DNA of 49,243 bases from Clostridia bacterium (GTDB lineage: Bacteria; Bacillota; Clostridia; Oscillospirales; Butyricicoccaceae): positions 24,686-73,928 of the forward strand of contig JAJPXP010000031.1 of assembly GCA_021205365.1 (NCBI GenBank), read 5' to 3'. Under the pieces are notes generated by a model. It saw only the letters and a list, made by a program, of their open reading frames with translations. It searched no databases and was not told the origin of the DNA. A program made the position numbers and the translations under genes. This document shows, piece after piece, positions 7,913 through 16,313 of this stretch (position 1 is the first letter of the stretch; every line of letters starts with the position of its first letter).

Positions 7913-8704
7913 TCATTTGCTTTTGTTCAAACGTTCCATAACAGCATCCAGCGCTTCCATCCAGATCTGATACCCACCATTTTCCCGAATGGAACGGTAT
8001 GCCATTTCATTCAGTCCACCGGATGTAGTATCATAGCACAGGGTTGCTACAGCCGCATTATCCGGCGCATTGCGTGCCATAACCGACAATGCTTCGAAGA
8101 AGGATGTCATATAATCCACTGCCGCCCGGTCCGACAGGCCATGTGCTTTTCCCCACCGCGCGGCTTCATGGATCAGCAGATAAAACGGGCTCATCAGTGC
8201 AGTTAGTGTCAGGACTGTATTCAACACATCCTCGTTTTCCAGCTCAATGAGCTGCCCCAGCGGCTGGAACAGTTCCCGGATTTCGCCATCCGGTGGATAG
8301 CATGCAATTGGCCCAATATGCAGCTGTACAAATGGCAGCGGAACCATCCGGATTGCCCTTTCCACCGGCCCGGTCCAGTCCGTAACAGCTTCCAACGCAT
8401 GATCGCTAATCAGTGATACAATCTTCTGCTGTTTCCGGAATGTCAATGGCGTTAAAATTTCTTCGGCATTCCGCGGCAGAAGTGCAAGAATTACCCAGTC
8501 ATCTGCCCTGTCCAATACCTCCTGATTGGAAGCACATACAGTTACCTGCGCCGGATAGGCCGATTCCAGTGCAGCTGCCTTTTCCTGATTGCGCGGCGAA
8601 AGATAAAAATGCAGCTTTTGCGCAGATACTGCATGGGTACAAAAGCCGGAAACAAGGGCAGAGGAAATCTGTCCGGTTCCCAGAACACCAATTTGAATGG
8701 TCAT
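7913..8704 (-). CDS. ProC-like pyrroline-5-carboxylate reductase family protein
   Basis: A 263-residue NAD(P)-binding protein. The N-terminal Rossmann motif is GVLGTGQISSALVSGF and the C-terminal dimerisation helices include TTSGGLNEMAYRSI, as in P5C reductases, which make proline by reducing pyrroline-5-carboxylate. Similarity outside these regions is weak, so it may be a paralogue with another imine substrate. ATG 8704 is used because AAAGGAG lies nine bases upstream, although the frame stays open to 8803. It is a lone gene between two hairpin terminators. Confidence 0.7.
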   Translation of the reverse strand: MTIQIGVLGTGQISSALVSGFCTHAVSAQKLHFYLSPRNQEKAAALESAYPAQVTVCASNQEVLDRADDWVILALLPRNAEEILTPLTFRKQQKIVSLISDHALEAVTDWTGPVERAIRMVPLPFVQLHIGPIACYPPDGEIRELFQPLGQLIELENEDVLNTVLTLTALMSPFYLLIHEAARWGKAHGLSDRAAVDYMTSFFEALSVMARNAPDNAAVATLCYDTTSGGLNEMAYRSIRENGGYQIWMEALDAVMERLNKSK

Positions 8705-8956
8705 AAAAATTCTCCTTTTCCAGCATTGTGAATTTTTAACCATTCTATAACAAAACCTTGCCACCAGTATAACATAGAACCATCGGCATTTCCAGATTCC
8801 CACCGGAAATAGCCACGCCAGAAAAGCATGTCCTCCTCATGACCGGCAATGTACAGTTCATTTTTGTGCGGATCTGCAGAAATGCGCCTGCCAGCTATGC
8901 CTCAAAATCTGAACCGGCAGGGATTGGAAACTGTCATCCGGAATGAAAACAAGCAA

Positions 8957-8991
8957 GCCCCGAAGCTTTTCCTGCTTCGGGGCATTTTTTT
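8957..8991 (-). terminator. Terminator of rnj (bidirectional form)
   Basis: Stem GCCCCGAAGC/GCTTCGGGGC with a 7-base loop. The minus-strand tail is TTGCTTGTTTT and the plus-strand tail is ATTTTTTT, so it can act in both directions. The 8705-8956 spacer holds no gene I can support. Confidence 0.8.
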
Positions 8992-9008
8992 CGTTTGTTC
9001 AGATAGAT

Positions 9009-10667
9009 TTAAATTTCCATGATGACCGGCAGAATCATCGGGCTCCGCTTGGTCTTGCGGTACAGGAATTCCGACAGATCATTCTTTACATTTGCCTTGA
9101 TGGTCGTCCAGTCACGGATGTTGTCATCAATGCAGCGGTCGAGTGCACGTTGGGAAATACGGCGCAGCTCTTCCATGAGGTCTTCCGCCTCTTTGACATA
9201 AATAAAGCCACGGGAAACGATGTCGGGTCCGGCAATGACAATGCCGCTTTCGCTGTCCAGCGTGACAACGACAACCAGCAGGCCATCTTCTGAGAGATGC
9301 TTGCGGTCACGGAGAACGGCTGTGCCGACGTCTCCGATACCAAAGCCATCTACCAGCACCTTGCCGGATGGAACCGGATTTGCCAGACGAGCAGATTTGG
9401 CTGTAATTTCAATCGGGCGTCCGATATCTGCAATAATCACATTCCGCGGGTCAACACCGGTCTGGACAGCCAGCTCGCCATGGCGGCGCAGCATACGGTA
9501 TTCACCGTGTACCGGGATAAAATATTTCGGCTTGACCAGCGCCAGCATCAGTTTCAGCTCTTCGCAGCAGGCATGACCGGAAACATGGATGATCGCCGTA
9601 CGGTCATAAACCACCTCAGCACCCTTTTTGCTCAGTTCATTAATCATCTTGGTAACTGACTTTTCATTTCCGGGAATAGCAGATGCAGAAATAATGACCT
9701 TGTCACCGGGGCCGATATCCACCTGCTTATGGCTGGAAAATGCCATGCGGTACAATGCACTCATTGCTTCACCCTGCGAACCGGTGCAGACAACAACAAC
9801 CTTACTCTTCGGATACCGGTGGATATCCGCAATATCAACGAGCACATTCTTCGGGGCATTCATATAGCCCAGCTCCATTGCCACATTTGCAATGTTTTCC
9901 ATGCTGCGCCCGCAAATGGCAACCTTTCTGCCGTGATGCGCTGCAGCATCCAATACCTGCTGTACACGGTAGATGTTGGAAGCGAATGTCGCAATAATAA
10001 TACGCTGTTCACAGCCCTTAAACTGTGCCTCAAACGTTCTTCCGACTTCCATCTCACTCGGTGTATAACCGGAACGCTCTACATTGGTGGAATCGCTCAT
10101 CAGCGCCAGCACACCCTGCCTGCCCAGCTCGCCAAAACGGGTCAGGTCAATCATTTCACCGGAAACCGGTGTCGGGTCAATCTTGAAGTCACCGGTGTGG
10201 ATAATCATACCCAACGGTGTCCGGATTGCCAGAGCAACCGCATCTGCGATGGAATGGTTGGTGTGGATCAGCTCAACATCAAAGCAGCCAAGCTTGATGT
10301 GGTCGCCAGCTTTAACACAGTTCATCTTTACCTGCTTGGTCATGCGGTGTTCCTCAAACTTGGAATTGAGAATACCTGCAGCCAAACGGGTACAGTAAAC
10401 CGGGACATTCAGCTCCTTGAGTACATATGGCAGTGCGCCGATATGGTCTTCATGACCATGGGTAATGACAATGCCGCGCACTTTGCTCTTATGCCGGCGC
10501 AGATAGGTGATGTCAGGGATAACCAAATCAACACCCAAAAGCTCATTATCCGGAAACGCCAAACCACAGTCAATCACAAAGATATCATGTCCATACTCAA
10601 TCACCGTCATATTTTTGCCGATTTCATTGAGTCCGCCCAACGGTATAATCTTCAGTTTTTCTTTCAT
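9009..10667 (-). CDS. rnj: Ribonuclease J
   Basis: A 552-residue metallo-beta-lactamase-fold RNase with 5'-3' exonuclease and endonuclease activity, central to mRNA turnover and rRNA maturation in Firmicutes. The zinc motif HGHEDHIGA is near residue 75, with later ligands in HTNHSIADA and HTGDFKID; the beta-CASP part contains SDSTN and CTGSQGE; the conserved HVSGHA is near residue 365, followed by the KPKYFIPVHGEYRML and C-terminal domains. Full length. It is transcribed alone from a promoter about 200 bases upstream, giving an unusually long leader. Confidence 0.93.
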   Translation of the reverse strand: MKEKLKIIPLGGLNEIGKNMTVIEYGHDIFVIDCGLAFPDNELLGVDLVIPDITYLRRHKSKVRGIVITHGHEDHIGALPYVLKELNVPVYCTRLAAGILNSKFEEHRMTKQVKMNCVKAGDHIKLGCFDVELIHTNHSIADAVALAIRTPLGMIIHTGDFKIDPTPVSGEMIDLTRFGELGRQGVLALMSDSTNVERSGYTPSEMEVGRTFEAQFKGCEQRIIIATFASNIYRVQQVLDAAAHHGRKVAICGRSMENIANVAMELGYMNAPKNVLVDIADIHRYPKSKVVVVCTGSQGEAMSALYRMAFSSHKQVDIGPGDKVIISASAIPGNEKSVTKMINELSKKGAEVVYDRTAIIHVSGHACCEELKLMLALVKPKYFIPVHGEYRMLRRHGELAVQTGVDPRNVIIADIGRPIEITAKSARLANPVPSGKVLVDGFGIGDVGTAVLRDRKHLSEDGLLVVVVTLDSESGIVIAGPDIVSRGFIYVKEAEDLMEELRRISQRALDRCIDDNIRDWTTIKANVKNDLSEFLYRKTKRSPMILPVIMEI

Positions 10668-10870
10668 ATATGCGTATCACTATCCTTTGCTAAACGCACG
10701 CTACAGTATGCATACCTCTGAATCAGGCATAGCAAAAAGACGCTTTGGCAAAAGCCAAATACGCTTTGCCGCATACAATCGTGCGGAGAATTTTGTTGAA
10801 TCTGTGTTCAAATCTATCCGAACGCCGCTTTAGTCCACAAAAACGGCCAAACGTCAAAAAACTTTTCATT
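10668..10870 (-). other. Long 5' leader of rnj
   Basis: About 200 untranslated bases between the predicted start site and rnj. It contains repeated GCTTTGCC/GGCAAAGC-type segments (10738-10775 region) that could pair. I recognise no known riboswitch; long leaders fit autoregulation of RNase genes, which is only an inference here. Confidence 0.4.
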
Positions 10871-10899
10871 AGTATACCATAGTTTTGCACAATTGTACA
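10871..10899 (-). promoter_or_regulatory. Sigma-A promoter of rnj
   Basis: Extended -10 TGGTATACT (hexamer 10871-10876), 17-base spacer, TGTACA (10894-10899). Confidence 0.6.
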
Positions 10900-11024
10900 C
10901 CCATTTGCCATTTTTCAGATTCACATCCCGCATGAATTTTTCCGATTTTTCACTTATTTTTTGGACACTTTCTGCTATTTTAATGGAAATTTTATCCTTC
11001 TTTCGTCAAAATACCTGAACCGTT

Positions 11025-11053
11025 TTGCTTTTTCCCCGTACATGCGGTATACT
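11025..11053 (+). promoter_or_regulatory. Sigma-A promoter of the MetH-like gene
   Basis: TTGCTT (11025-11030), 17-base spacer, TATACT (11048-11053), giving a leader of about 85 bases; too short for a SAM or cobalamin riboswitch. Confidence 0.6.
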
Positions 11054-11145
11054 TATATATATTTTTATTATGTACATAGGATTCCCCGAATCATACAACA
11101 AATTATTTGGAACAGGCTTTTCCCGCCTGCAAAGGAGAGAGAAAT

Positions 11146-12597
11146 ATGGATTTGAAGTCATATATTACCAGCCACTTTCTGGTACTGGACGGCGGTATGG
11201 GCACCATGCTCATGCAGGCTGGCATGCCAGCGGGCTCCCTGCCAGAGCTGATGAATCTGACGCATCCGGAGATTGTGACAGCCGTTCACAAAAAATATGT
11301 GGATGCCGGCACCGATATGGTCATCACCTGCACCTTTGGTGCCAATGAGAAAAAAATGGCAGGGTGCGGCCATGAAATCGAAGCGGTCATTACAGCCGCA
11401 GTTGCCAACGCCCGTGCTTCCGGTGCAAAATATGTCGCCCTCGACATTGGCCCCATTGGACAGCTTTTGGTGCCTTCCGGTACGCTGCAGTTTGAAGAAG
11501 CCTACGCAATCTTCGCACGTCAGATCCGCTGTGGTGTTTCCTGCGGCGTAGACGCCATTTATATGGAAACAATGTCCGACCTGCTCGAGGTCAAAGCAGC
11601 CGTGCTGGCAGCACGTGATCTGTGTGATCTGCCAATCTTTGCCACACTTACCTATGAATCCAGCGGGCGCACGTTCCTTGGGGTTTCACCGGAATGCGCA
11701 GCTCTGACCCTGCAAGGCCTTGGCATTCATGCAATTGGCATCAACTGCTCCCTTGGCCCAAAAGAAATCCTTCCGATTGCAAAACGTCTGGCTGCTGTCA
11801 CCTCAATCCCCATGATTATCAAGCCGAATGCCGGACTGCCGGATATGAGCTCCGGTACCGCTGTTTATGACATCACTCCGGAAGATTTCGCAACGTATGC
11901 AAAGGCTTATCTTGATCTCGGCTTTTCTATCTTTGGAGGCTGCTGCGGCACGAATCCGGATTATATTCATAGTATTTGCGGTATACTGCAAAATTATACG
12001 GTACCGCAGCCGGAACAGCGGCATATTTCTGCCCTTTGCTCCGGTACAAAGTATTTTGAAGTCACAGAGGATCTTGTTTTTGGCGAACGCGTGAATCCGT
12101 CAGACAACGAAGATCTTTTGGAGGCACTGGAAGACGAGGATATTGAAACAGTGGTTGACCTCGGTATGGAGCAGTCAGATGACGGTGCGCAGGTTATCTA
12201 TGTCAACATCAGCACACCGGAGGTAGAAGAAGCCGATATGCTTCCATCCATTGTCCGGGAGATGCAGGGCGTCATTGACCTGCCGCTGCAGCTGGATTCC
12301 CGCAACCCGGAAGCGTTGGAGGCTGCACTGCGCTGTTATAATGGCACACCTCTCGTCGGCTCCATCTGTTCGGACGAGAAAAGCCTGACCACCCTGCTTC
12401 CAATCGCTGCAAAGTACGGTGCTATGATTGTCGGCACACCGGCAGAAGGGGAAGACAGCCTTGCTGCTGCCGAAAAAATTGTGCGTGCGGCAGCAGAATA
12501 CGGCATGACGCCGGAGCGCATCCTGATGCATCATATTCCAGAAGACCAGCAGACAGCTGTGCTTGCTCTCGGTGTAAAACTGTATCCACAAGGATAA
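11146..12597 (+). CDS. Homocysteine S-methyltransferase family protein, MetH-like, short form
   Basis: A 483-residue protein. Residues 1-285 are a complete homocysteine-binding barrel (LDGGMGTMLMQAG start) with all three zinc cysteines: Cys201 in GINCSLGP and Cys266-267 in GGCCGTNP. Residues 310-483 resemble the start of a MetH pterin-binding domain (FGERVNPS for the usual GERTN) but are about 90 residues short, and no cobalamin-binding or activation domain follows. It may transfer methyl groups to homocysteine together with a separate corrinoid protein, or use another methyl donor. ATG 11146 follows AAAGGAGAG. It is monocistronic with its own promoter and terminator. Confidence 0.8.
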   Translation: MDLKSYITSHFLVLDGGMGTMLMQAGMPAGSLPELMNLTHPEIVTAVHKKYVDAGTDMVITCTFGANEKKMAGCGHEIEAVITAAVANARASGAKYVALDIGPIGQLLVPSGTLQFEEAYAIFARQIRCGVSCGVDAIYMETMSDLLEVKAAVLAARDLCDLPIFATLTYESSGRTFLGVSPECAALTLQGLGIHAIGINCSLGPKEILPIAKRLAAVTSIPMIIKPNAGLPDMSSGTAVYDITPEDFATYAKAYLDLGFSIFGGCCGTNPDYIHSICGILQNYTVPQPEQRHISALCSGTKYFEVTEDLVFGERVNPSDNEDLLEALEDEDIETVVDLGMEQSDDGAQVIYVNISTPEVEEADMLPSIVREMQGVIDLPLQLDSRNPEALEAALRCYNGTPLVGSICSDEKSLTTLLPIAAKYGAMIVGTPAEGEDSLAAAEKIVRAAAEYGMTPERILMHHIPEDQQTAVLALGVKLYPQG

Positions 12598-12633
12598 GTT
12601 TCCGGCAACAATCAAGTAACAATAACAGCAACG

Positions 12634-12682
12634 CAATCCGTGTTTTGGTAACAGCCTTGTTACCTTCGCGGATTGTTTTTTT
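12634..12682 (+). terminator. Terminator of the MetH-like gene
   Basis: Outer stem CAATCCG/CGGATTG, inner hairpin GGTAACA/TGTTACC, then a run of seven T. Confidence 0.8.
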
Positions 12683-12777
12683 CATGCACATTTCCCGTTT
12701 TTATAGCCAAAACCTCTAAATTATTCAATTTTTTCTTGTGCAATGCGCCTGAATTTCAATTTTTTTGCTAAATTTAT

Positions 12778-12806
12778 TTGACAAACTCAGGTTCCTCCTG
12801 TAAGAT
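12778..12806 (+). promoter_or_regulatory. Sigma-A promoter of the 3D-domain gene
   Basis: Consensus TTGACA (12778-12783), 17-base spacer, TAAGAT (12801-12806). Confidence 0.75.
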
Positions 12807-12808
12807 AG

Positions 12809-12825
12809 GTTACAGATCGGTTACA
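12809..12825 (-). promoter_or_regulatory. WalR (YycF)-like box
   Basis: On the minus strand this reads TGTAAC-N5-TGTAAC, an exact fit to the WalR consensus TGTWAH-N5-TGTWAH. It overlaps the predicted transcription start of a cell-wall protein gene. In Bacillus, boxes in this position usually repress. Confidence 0.6.
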
Positions 12826-12883
12826 CGTTCGTAACAAATTGATACCGCGCTGCTCCGGCAGCACCACAATAAAGGAGTTACAT

Positions 12884-13720
12884 ATGTTTCAGAAATTAAA
12901 GAAATATTTCACTGTTGCCGCAACCGGTATTGTGCTTACCGCCAGTCTGACCGCTGGCGCATTCGCTGCAAGCGCTACTACAAATGCTACCGTCAATGTC
13001 CGCTCCGGCGCTGGCAACAGCTACAAGGTTGTCACCTGCGTCACCAAGGGCAAGTCTGTTACCACCAACGGTACTTCCGGCAACTGGACCAAGGTTACTG
13101 CAAATGGCAAGACCGGCTATATCTACAGCAAGTATCTGAACACCAGCGGTTCTTCTACTTCCGCTTCTGCTTCTTCTACCTCTTCTACTTCTACAGCCGC
13201 TACTTCCACTTCCAGTACCACCGTATATTCCACCACAACGCTGAATGTACGTTCCGGCCCTGGTACAAGCTACGGCATTATTACCACGATGACCAAGGGC
13301 CAGTCCGCTACCAAGACCGGTCTTTCCGGCAGCTGGTATAAGGTTTCTGTAAACGGCAAGACCGGTTATGTATCCTCCAAATACATCACCACAACCAAGC
13401 CGTCTACCTCTTCCTCTTCTTCGGCTTCCACTACTACAACTTCCGGCAGCAAAACTTATATGGGCAACTTTAAGCTGACCTTCTACGCTGGCGACAGCAC
13501 CACTGCTTCCGGCAGAACGCCGAAGGTAAACCACACCATCGCTGCTGATACCTCTGTCCTCCCGATGTATTCCACCGTTTACATTGAAGGCTGGGGCACC
13601 TACACGGTAGAAGACCGCGGCGGCGCCATCAAGGGCAAGCGCATTGACATCTTTGTTGCAAGCAATTCCATTGCAAACAAGTACGGCGTAAAATACGCTA
13701 ACGTTTACCTCGTAAAGTAA
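12884..13720 (+). CDS. Secreted SH3-SH3-3D cell-wall protein
   Basis: A 278-residue exported protein. Residues 1-30 are a signal peptide ending AGAFAA. Two bacterial SH3 domains follow (about 34-88 and 117-170, each with NVRSGxGxSY and GKTGYxxSKY), separated by serine/threonine-rich linkers. The C-terminal 3D domain has the conserved aspartates in AADTSVLPMYSTVYIEGWG and VEDRGGAIKGKRIDIF. 3D domains have the double-psi barrel of lytic transglycosylases, as in YocH, so a peptidoglycan-remodelling role is likely, with SH3 domains holding it in the wall. The WalR-like box at its promoter supports that. AAAGGAG precedes the ATG. Confidence 0.85.
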   Translation: MFQKLKKYFTVAATGIVLTASLTAGAFAASATTNATVNVRSGAGNSYKVVTCVTKGKSVTTNGTSGNWTKVTANGKTGYIYSKYLNTSGSSTSASASSTSSTSTAATSTSSTTVYSTTTLNVRSGPGTSYGIITTMTKGQSATKTGLSGSWYKVSVNGKTGYVSSKYITTTKPSTSSSSSASTTTTSGSKTYMGNFKLTFYAGDSTTASGRTPKVNHTIAADTSVLPMYSTVYIEGWGTYTVEDRGGAIKGKRIDIFVASNSIANKYGVKYANVYLVK

Positions 13721-13732
13721 ATCAGGAAAAAC

Positions 13733-13764
13733 AACCGGCACAGGAACATCCTGTGCCGGTTTTA
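13733..13764 (+). terminator. Terminator of the 3D-domain gene
   Basis: Perfect 13-bp stem AACCGGCACAGGA/TCCTGTGCCGGTT, short T tail. Confidence 0.8.
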
Positions 13765-13772
13765 TGATGTGA

Positions 13773-13798
13773 AAAGGCTCTCCAGACGGAGAGCCTTT
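13773..13798. terminator. Second hairpin, probably for the convergent cupin operon
   Basis: Perfect 11-bp stem AAAGGCTCTCC/GGAGAGCCTTT with loop AGAC; T-rich on both flanks (GTTTTGCTTTT on plus). Confidence 0.75.
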
Positions 13799-13807
13799 GT
13801 TTTGCTT

Positions 13808-14152
13808 TTATTCCACTACAACCGCAAGGAAAACCGCAGTCTGATCGGAAACGTTCTTTGTGTAATGCGAATCGCCATTGCCGCAGATCCATGCGTCCCC
13901 CGGCTTCACGATATGTTCTTCACCGCCGTCCAGAATCAGCAGCTCGCCTTCCAGCAGCAGGCAGAATTCTGCATCCGGCATGTGTGGATGCTCACCAATC
14001 GTAACACCTGGCTCCAGCGTCAGCTTTGCACACATCTTGAACTTGCCGCAGGAATCCTCCGGTGCAATCAGTGTCTGGCGGACAATCTGCCCTTCCCCGC
14101 CGCGCAGCTTTTCGATGATGTCGGTTTTCTGGTCATTGACTCGATTTAACAT
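13808..14152 (-). CDS. Cupin-domain protein
   Basis: A 114-residue single-domain cupin. The metal-site motif is IGEHPHMPDAEFCLLLEGE (residues near 52-70; two His and a Glu), followed by the second cupin motif PGDAWICGNGDSHYTKN with a further His. Such small cupins bind metal and a small ligand and act as isomerases, dioxygenases or sensors; the ligand is unknown. It is the last gene of a three-gene operon with an Smr-like protein (7-base gap) and a glutamine amidotransferase-like hydrolase. Confidence 0.75.
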   Translation of the reverse strand: MLNRVNDQKTDIIEKLRGGEGQIVRQTLIAPEDSCGKFKMCAKLTLEPGVTIGEHPHMPDAEFCLLLEGELLILDGGEEHIVKPGDAWICGNGDSHYTKNVSDQTAVFLAVVVE

Positions 14153-14159
14153 GATCTTT

Positions 14160-14522
14160 TCATCCTTTCCTGTCTTTCAGCACAACAACCGTGATGCCAT
14201 TGTTATGCCGGTCAATATCATGATCTTTGCGGAAGGCCGGACAAATCTGTAGCAGCCTTCTTGTATCTTCCTCAAATATCGTCAGTTTTTCCCCGGGAAT
14301 AAAAAACTTTATCTGGCCCCGGCGCTGGAAAACCGGCAGTTCCTGCCGCACGGCAATGCGGATTTTTCCACCGTTTCCGGTAGAACCGAAGCCATGAATG
14401 ATTTTCAGCACACAGATATCCTGCCGCCGTGCCAGGCGGATTTCCAGCTGCAGCCTCGCCAATGCTTGCTGCACCGTTGGTTTTTCATCCTCCAGATTGA
14501 TCTGACGTATTTGCTGTTCCAT
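14160..14522 (-). CDS. Smr-like domain protein
   Basis: A 120-residue protein whose centre LKIIHGFGSTGNGGKIR matches the HGxG loop of Smr (MutS2-related) nuclease domains, preceded by the typical helix TVQQALARLQLEIRLA. The usual N-terminal LDLHG motif is replaced by INLEDEKP, so nuclease activity is doubtful. Middle gene of the operon, 5 bases after the amidotransferase-like gene. Confident on fold, not on role. Confidence 0.65.
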   Translation of the reverse strand: MEQQIRQINLEDEKPTVQQALARLQLEIRLARRQDICVLKIIHGFGSTGNGGKIRIAVRQELPVFQRRGQIKFFIPGEKLTIFEEDTRRLLQICPAFRKDHDIDRHNNGITVVVLKDRKG

Positions 14523-14527
14523 ATCGA

Positions 14528-15250
14528 TTATATGTTTCCTTTCCCAGGCCCCTGCATTGCCAGAAAAGCAGCAAATAACGGGCCCATATCTGTCTCGGTA
14601 TCCCGGCAGATGCCTTTCACCATGCGTTCAGGATGCCATTGCACTGCCATAACCGGCAGATTGTCATGTTCAATTGCTTCAATCACACCGTCTGCATCGC
14701 TGACAGCAGTGACATGCAGCCCGGCGCCCAGTGTGCGGATTGCCTGATGATGATAGCTGTTTACCGGCAGCTTTTCCCCCAGCAGGGGACGCAGCCGCCC
14801 ACTTTCCGATGTGACAACGGTATGGATGGTAGTATCATGCACATGTGCGGTACCCAGATGCCGGAACAATGTCCCGCCAAAAAATACATCAATCACCTGA
14901 ATCCCCCGGCAGATGCCAAGCACTGGCTTTTTCCTCGCACAAAACTGCTGCAAAAGCTCCCACTCGCGTTCATCCCGCTGCTGATCCACGCTGGTATCCA
15001 GCCCGGTCATATGTTTTCCATAATAGGATGGGTGCATATCTCCGCCGCCGGATAAAATCAATGCATCACAGCTCTCTGCCAGCTGCTCCACATTGCCATA
15101 GCCTCCGTCATAAACGGCAATACCGCCAAAGCAGGCGATACACCTTGCATACAGTTCACTTTGTGCCACCTGTCGGCTCCTGCTTCCGGCAATTGTTCCG
15201 GCTGATACCAGTATAACAGTATTTGCCGTATTTTTCACCTCCTGAATCAT
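14528..15250 (-). CDS. Class I glutamine amidotransferase-like gamma-glutamyl hydrolase (PuuD-like)
   Basis: A 240-residue peptidase C26-type enzyme, expected to cleave gamma-glutamyl bonds such as gamma-glutamyl-GABA. The nucleophile Cys lies in LGICRGIQVIDV, SGGGDMHPSYYG forms the oxyanion side, and the catalytic His-Glu are in VQWHPERM. Length is normal. The start is uncertain: ATG 15250 lacks a ribosome binding site, while an AGGAGGTG lies inside the first codons with no ATG at the right distance. First gene of the operon with the Smr-like and cupin genes; no polyamine genes are near, so the substrate is open. Confidence 0.8.
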   Translation of the reverse strand: MIQEVKNTANTVILVSAGTIAGSRSRQVAQSELYARCIACFGGIAVYDGGYGNVEQLAESCDALILSGGGDMHPSYYGKHMTGLDTSVDQQRDEREWELLQQFCARKKPVLGICRGIQVIDVFFGGTLFRHLGTAHVHDTTIHTVVTSESGRLRPLLGEKLPVNSYHHQAIRTLGAGLHVTAVSDADGVIEAIEHDNLPVMAVQWHPERMVKGICRDTETDMGPLFAAFLAMQGPGKGNI

Positions 15251-15352
15251 AAATTATTTTAAAGCTGCAAGTATTAGGATGCCATGAATTGTCTGCGAGC
15301 GCACACGAATTCAGGAAGCCATCCAAAATTTTCTATCAGGCTGGTGAAGTAT

Positions 15353-16306
15353 ATGACATTATTTTCTATTTTTGCCCTTGCGGGCGCCATTGCTTTATTC
15401 TTATTCGGCATGGAGCTGCTGCGCGGCGGTTTATGCCGCATGTCTCAAAACCATCTGCAGCCATTGCTGATGCGTACCACCAAATCCCTCTGGCAAGCTG
15501 TGCTGCTAGGCGCTGCTGTCACGGCCTTCGTCCAAAGCTCTTCCGCTGTAACCATTATCATCGTCGGCCTGGTGGCAGGAAATGTGATTTCCCTGCGGCA
15601 GTCCGCCGGGCTGATTGCGGGCGCAAACCTCGGCACCTGTACCACGGCATTTCTTGTCCACTTCGGGCTGTGTACCAATGGAACGCAGATTTTTGAAAGC
15701 CCCTGGCTTCTGTTCCTCTTATGTCTGCTGCTTCCGGTACTGGTACATCAAAGCTGTCCGCCAGTCATCTCCGTCTGCGCCGGTCTGGCTGCCTTGATGG
15801 CGGGTATGGTACGGATGCAGGATGCACTTCTTCCACTATCCCAAACCCCGCAGTTCAACACCATGCTTGCAGCATGTGATTCCCCGGTTTCCGGTCTGCT
15901 CGCCGGCACCGCTGTTACAGCCGTCCTGCAAAGCTCTTCTGCCTGCATCGCCATGCTGCAGACGATTTCCAGCTCCGGCCTGCTTTCCATCGGCTGTGTG
16001 CTCCCGATTATCCTCGGCCAGAATATCGGCACCTGTGTCACAGCGATGCTGGCTTCCATTCATTCCGGCAGAGCAGCGCAGCAGGCAGCATTGCTACATC
16101 TCAGCTTTAATATTCTCGGTGCTGTTGTTGTCCTGCCAATCTGTTATGGCCTTCGCCTGTTCCTCCCGTATTGGCTGGCGTTTCCAGCCGACAGCCTTTG
16201 CATCGCGTGGCTGCATTTGCTCTGCAATCTCGCTGCATTGGCAGCCTTTGTGCCGTTCTGCGGGCATATACAGGCAAAAAAGGCTCCCTTGAAAACGGGA
16301 GCCTGA
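15353..16306 (+). CDS. Na/Pi cotransporter family protein
   Basis: A 317-residue inner-membrane protein with two inverted halves, each carrying the family signature: FVQSSSAVTIIIVGL (about residue 62) and VLQSSSACIAML (about residue 197). This identifies sodium-dependent phosphate cotransporters of the NptA/YjbB type. The C-terminal PhoU-like domain common in bacterial members is absent, so it is the short form. The ATG at 15353 has only a weak ribosome binding site. The last codons overlap the terminator of the convergent gene. Confidence 0.85.
   Translation: MTLFSIFALAGAIALFLFGMELLRGGLCRMSQNHLQPLLMRTTKSLWQAVLLGAAVTAFVQSSSAVTIIIVGLVAGNVISLRQSAGLIAGANLGTCTTAFLVHFGLCTNGTQIFESPWLLFLLCLLLPVLVHQSCPPVISVCAGLAALMAGMVRMQDALLPLSQTPQFNTMLAACDSPVSGLLAGTAVTAVLQSSSACIAMLQTISSSGLLSIGCVLPIILGQNIGTCVTAMLASIHSGRAAQQAALLHLSFNILGAVVVLPICYGLRLFLPYWLAFPADSLCIAWLHLLCNLAALAAFVPFCGHIQAKKAPLKTGA
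16276..16303 (-). terminator. Terminator of the phosphodiester glycosidase gene, inside the Na/Pi gene
   Basis: On the minus strand GGCTCCC/GGGAGCC with an 8-base loop followed by TTTTTT. It lies wholly within the last codons of the convergent transporter gene. Confidence 0.85.
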
Positions 16307-16313
16307 TCTGCTG

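Noticed and set aside
9729-10721. A 330-codon open frame antisense to rnj
   Set aside because: Shadow of the RNase J coding region; no ribosome binding site or known motif.
10900-11145. Cobalamin riboswitch before the MetH-like gene, and similarly before cbiK
   Set aside because: Neither leader has the length or the conserved B12-box; promoters lie close to the genes.
12896-13741. A 281-codon minus-strand frame opposite the 3D-domain gene
   Set aside because: Arises from the Ser/Thr- and Gly-rich codon bias of the wall protein.
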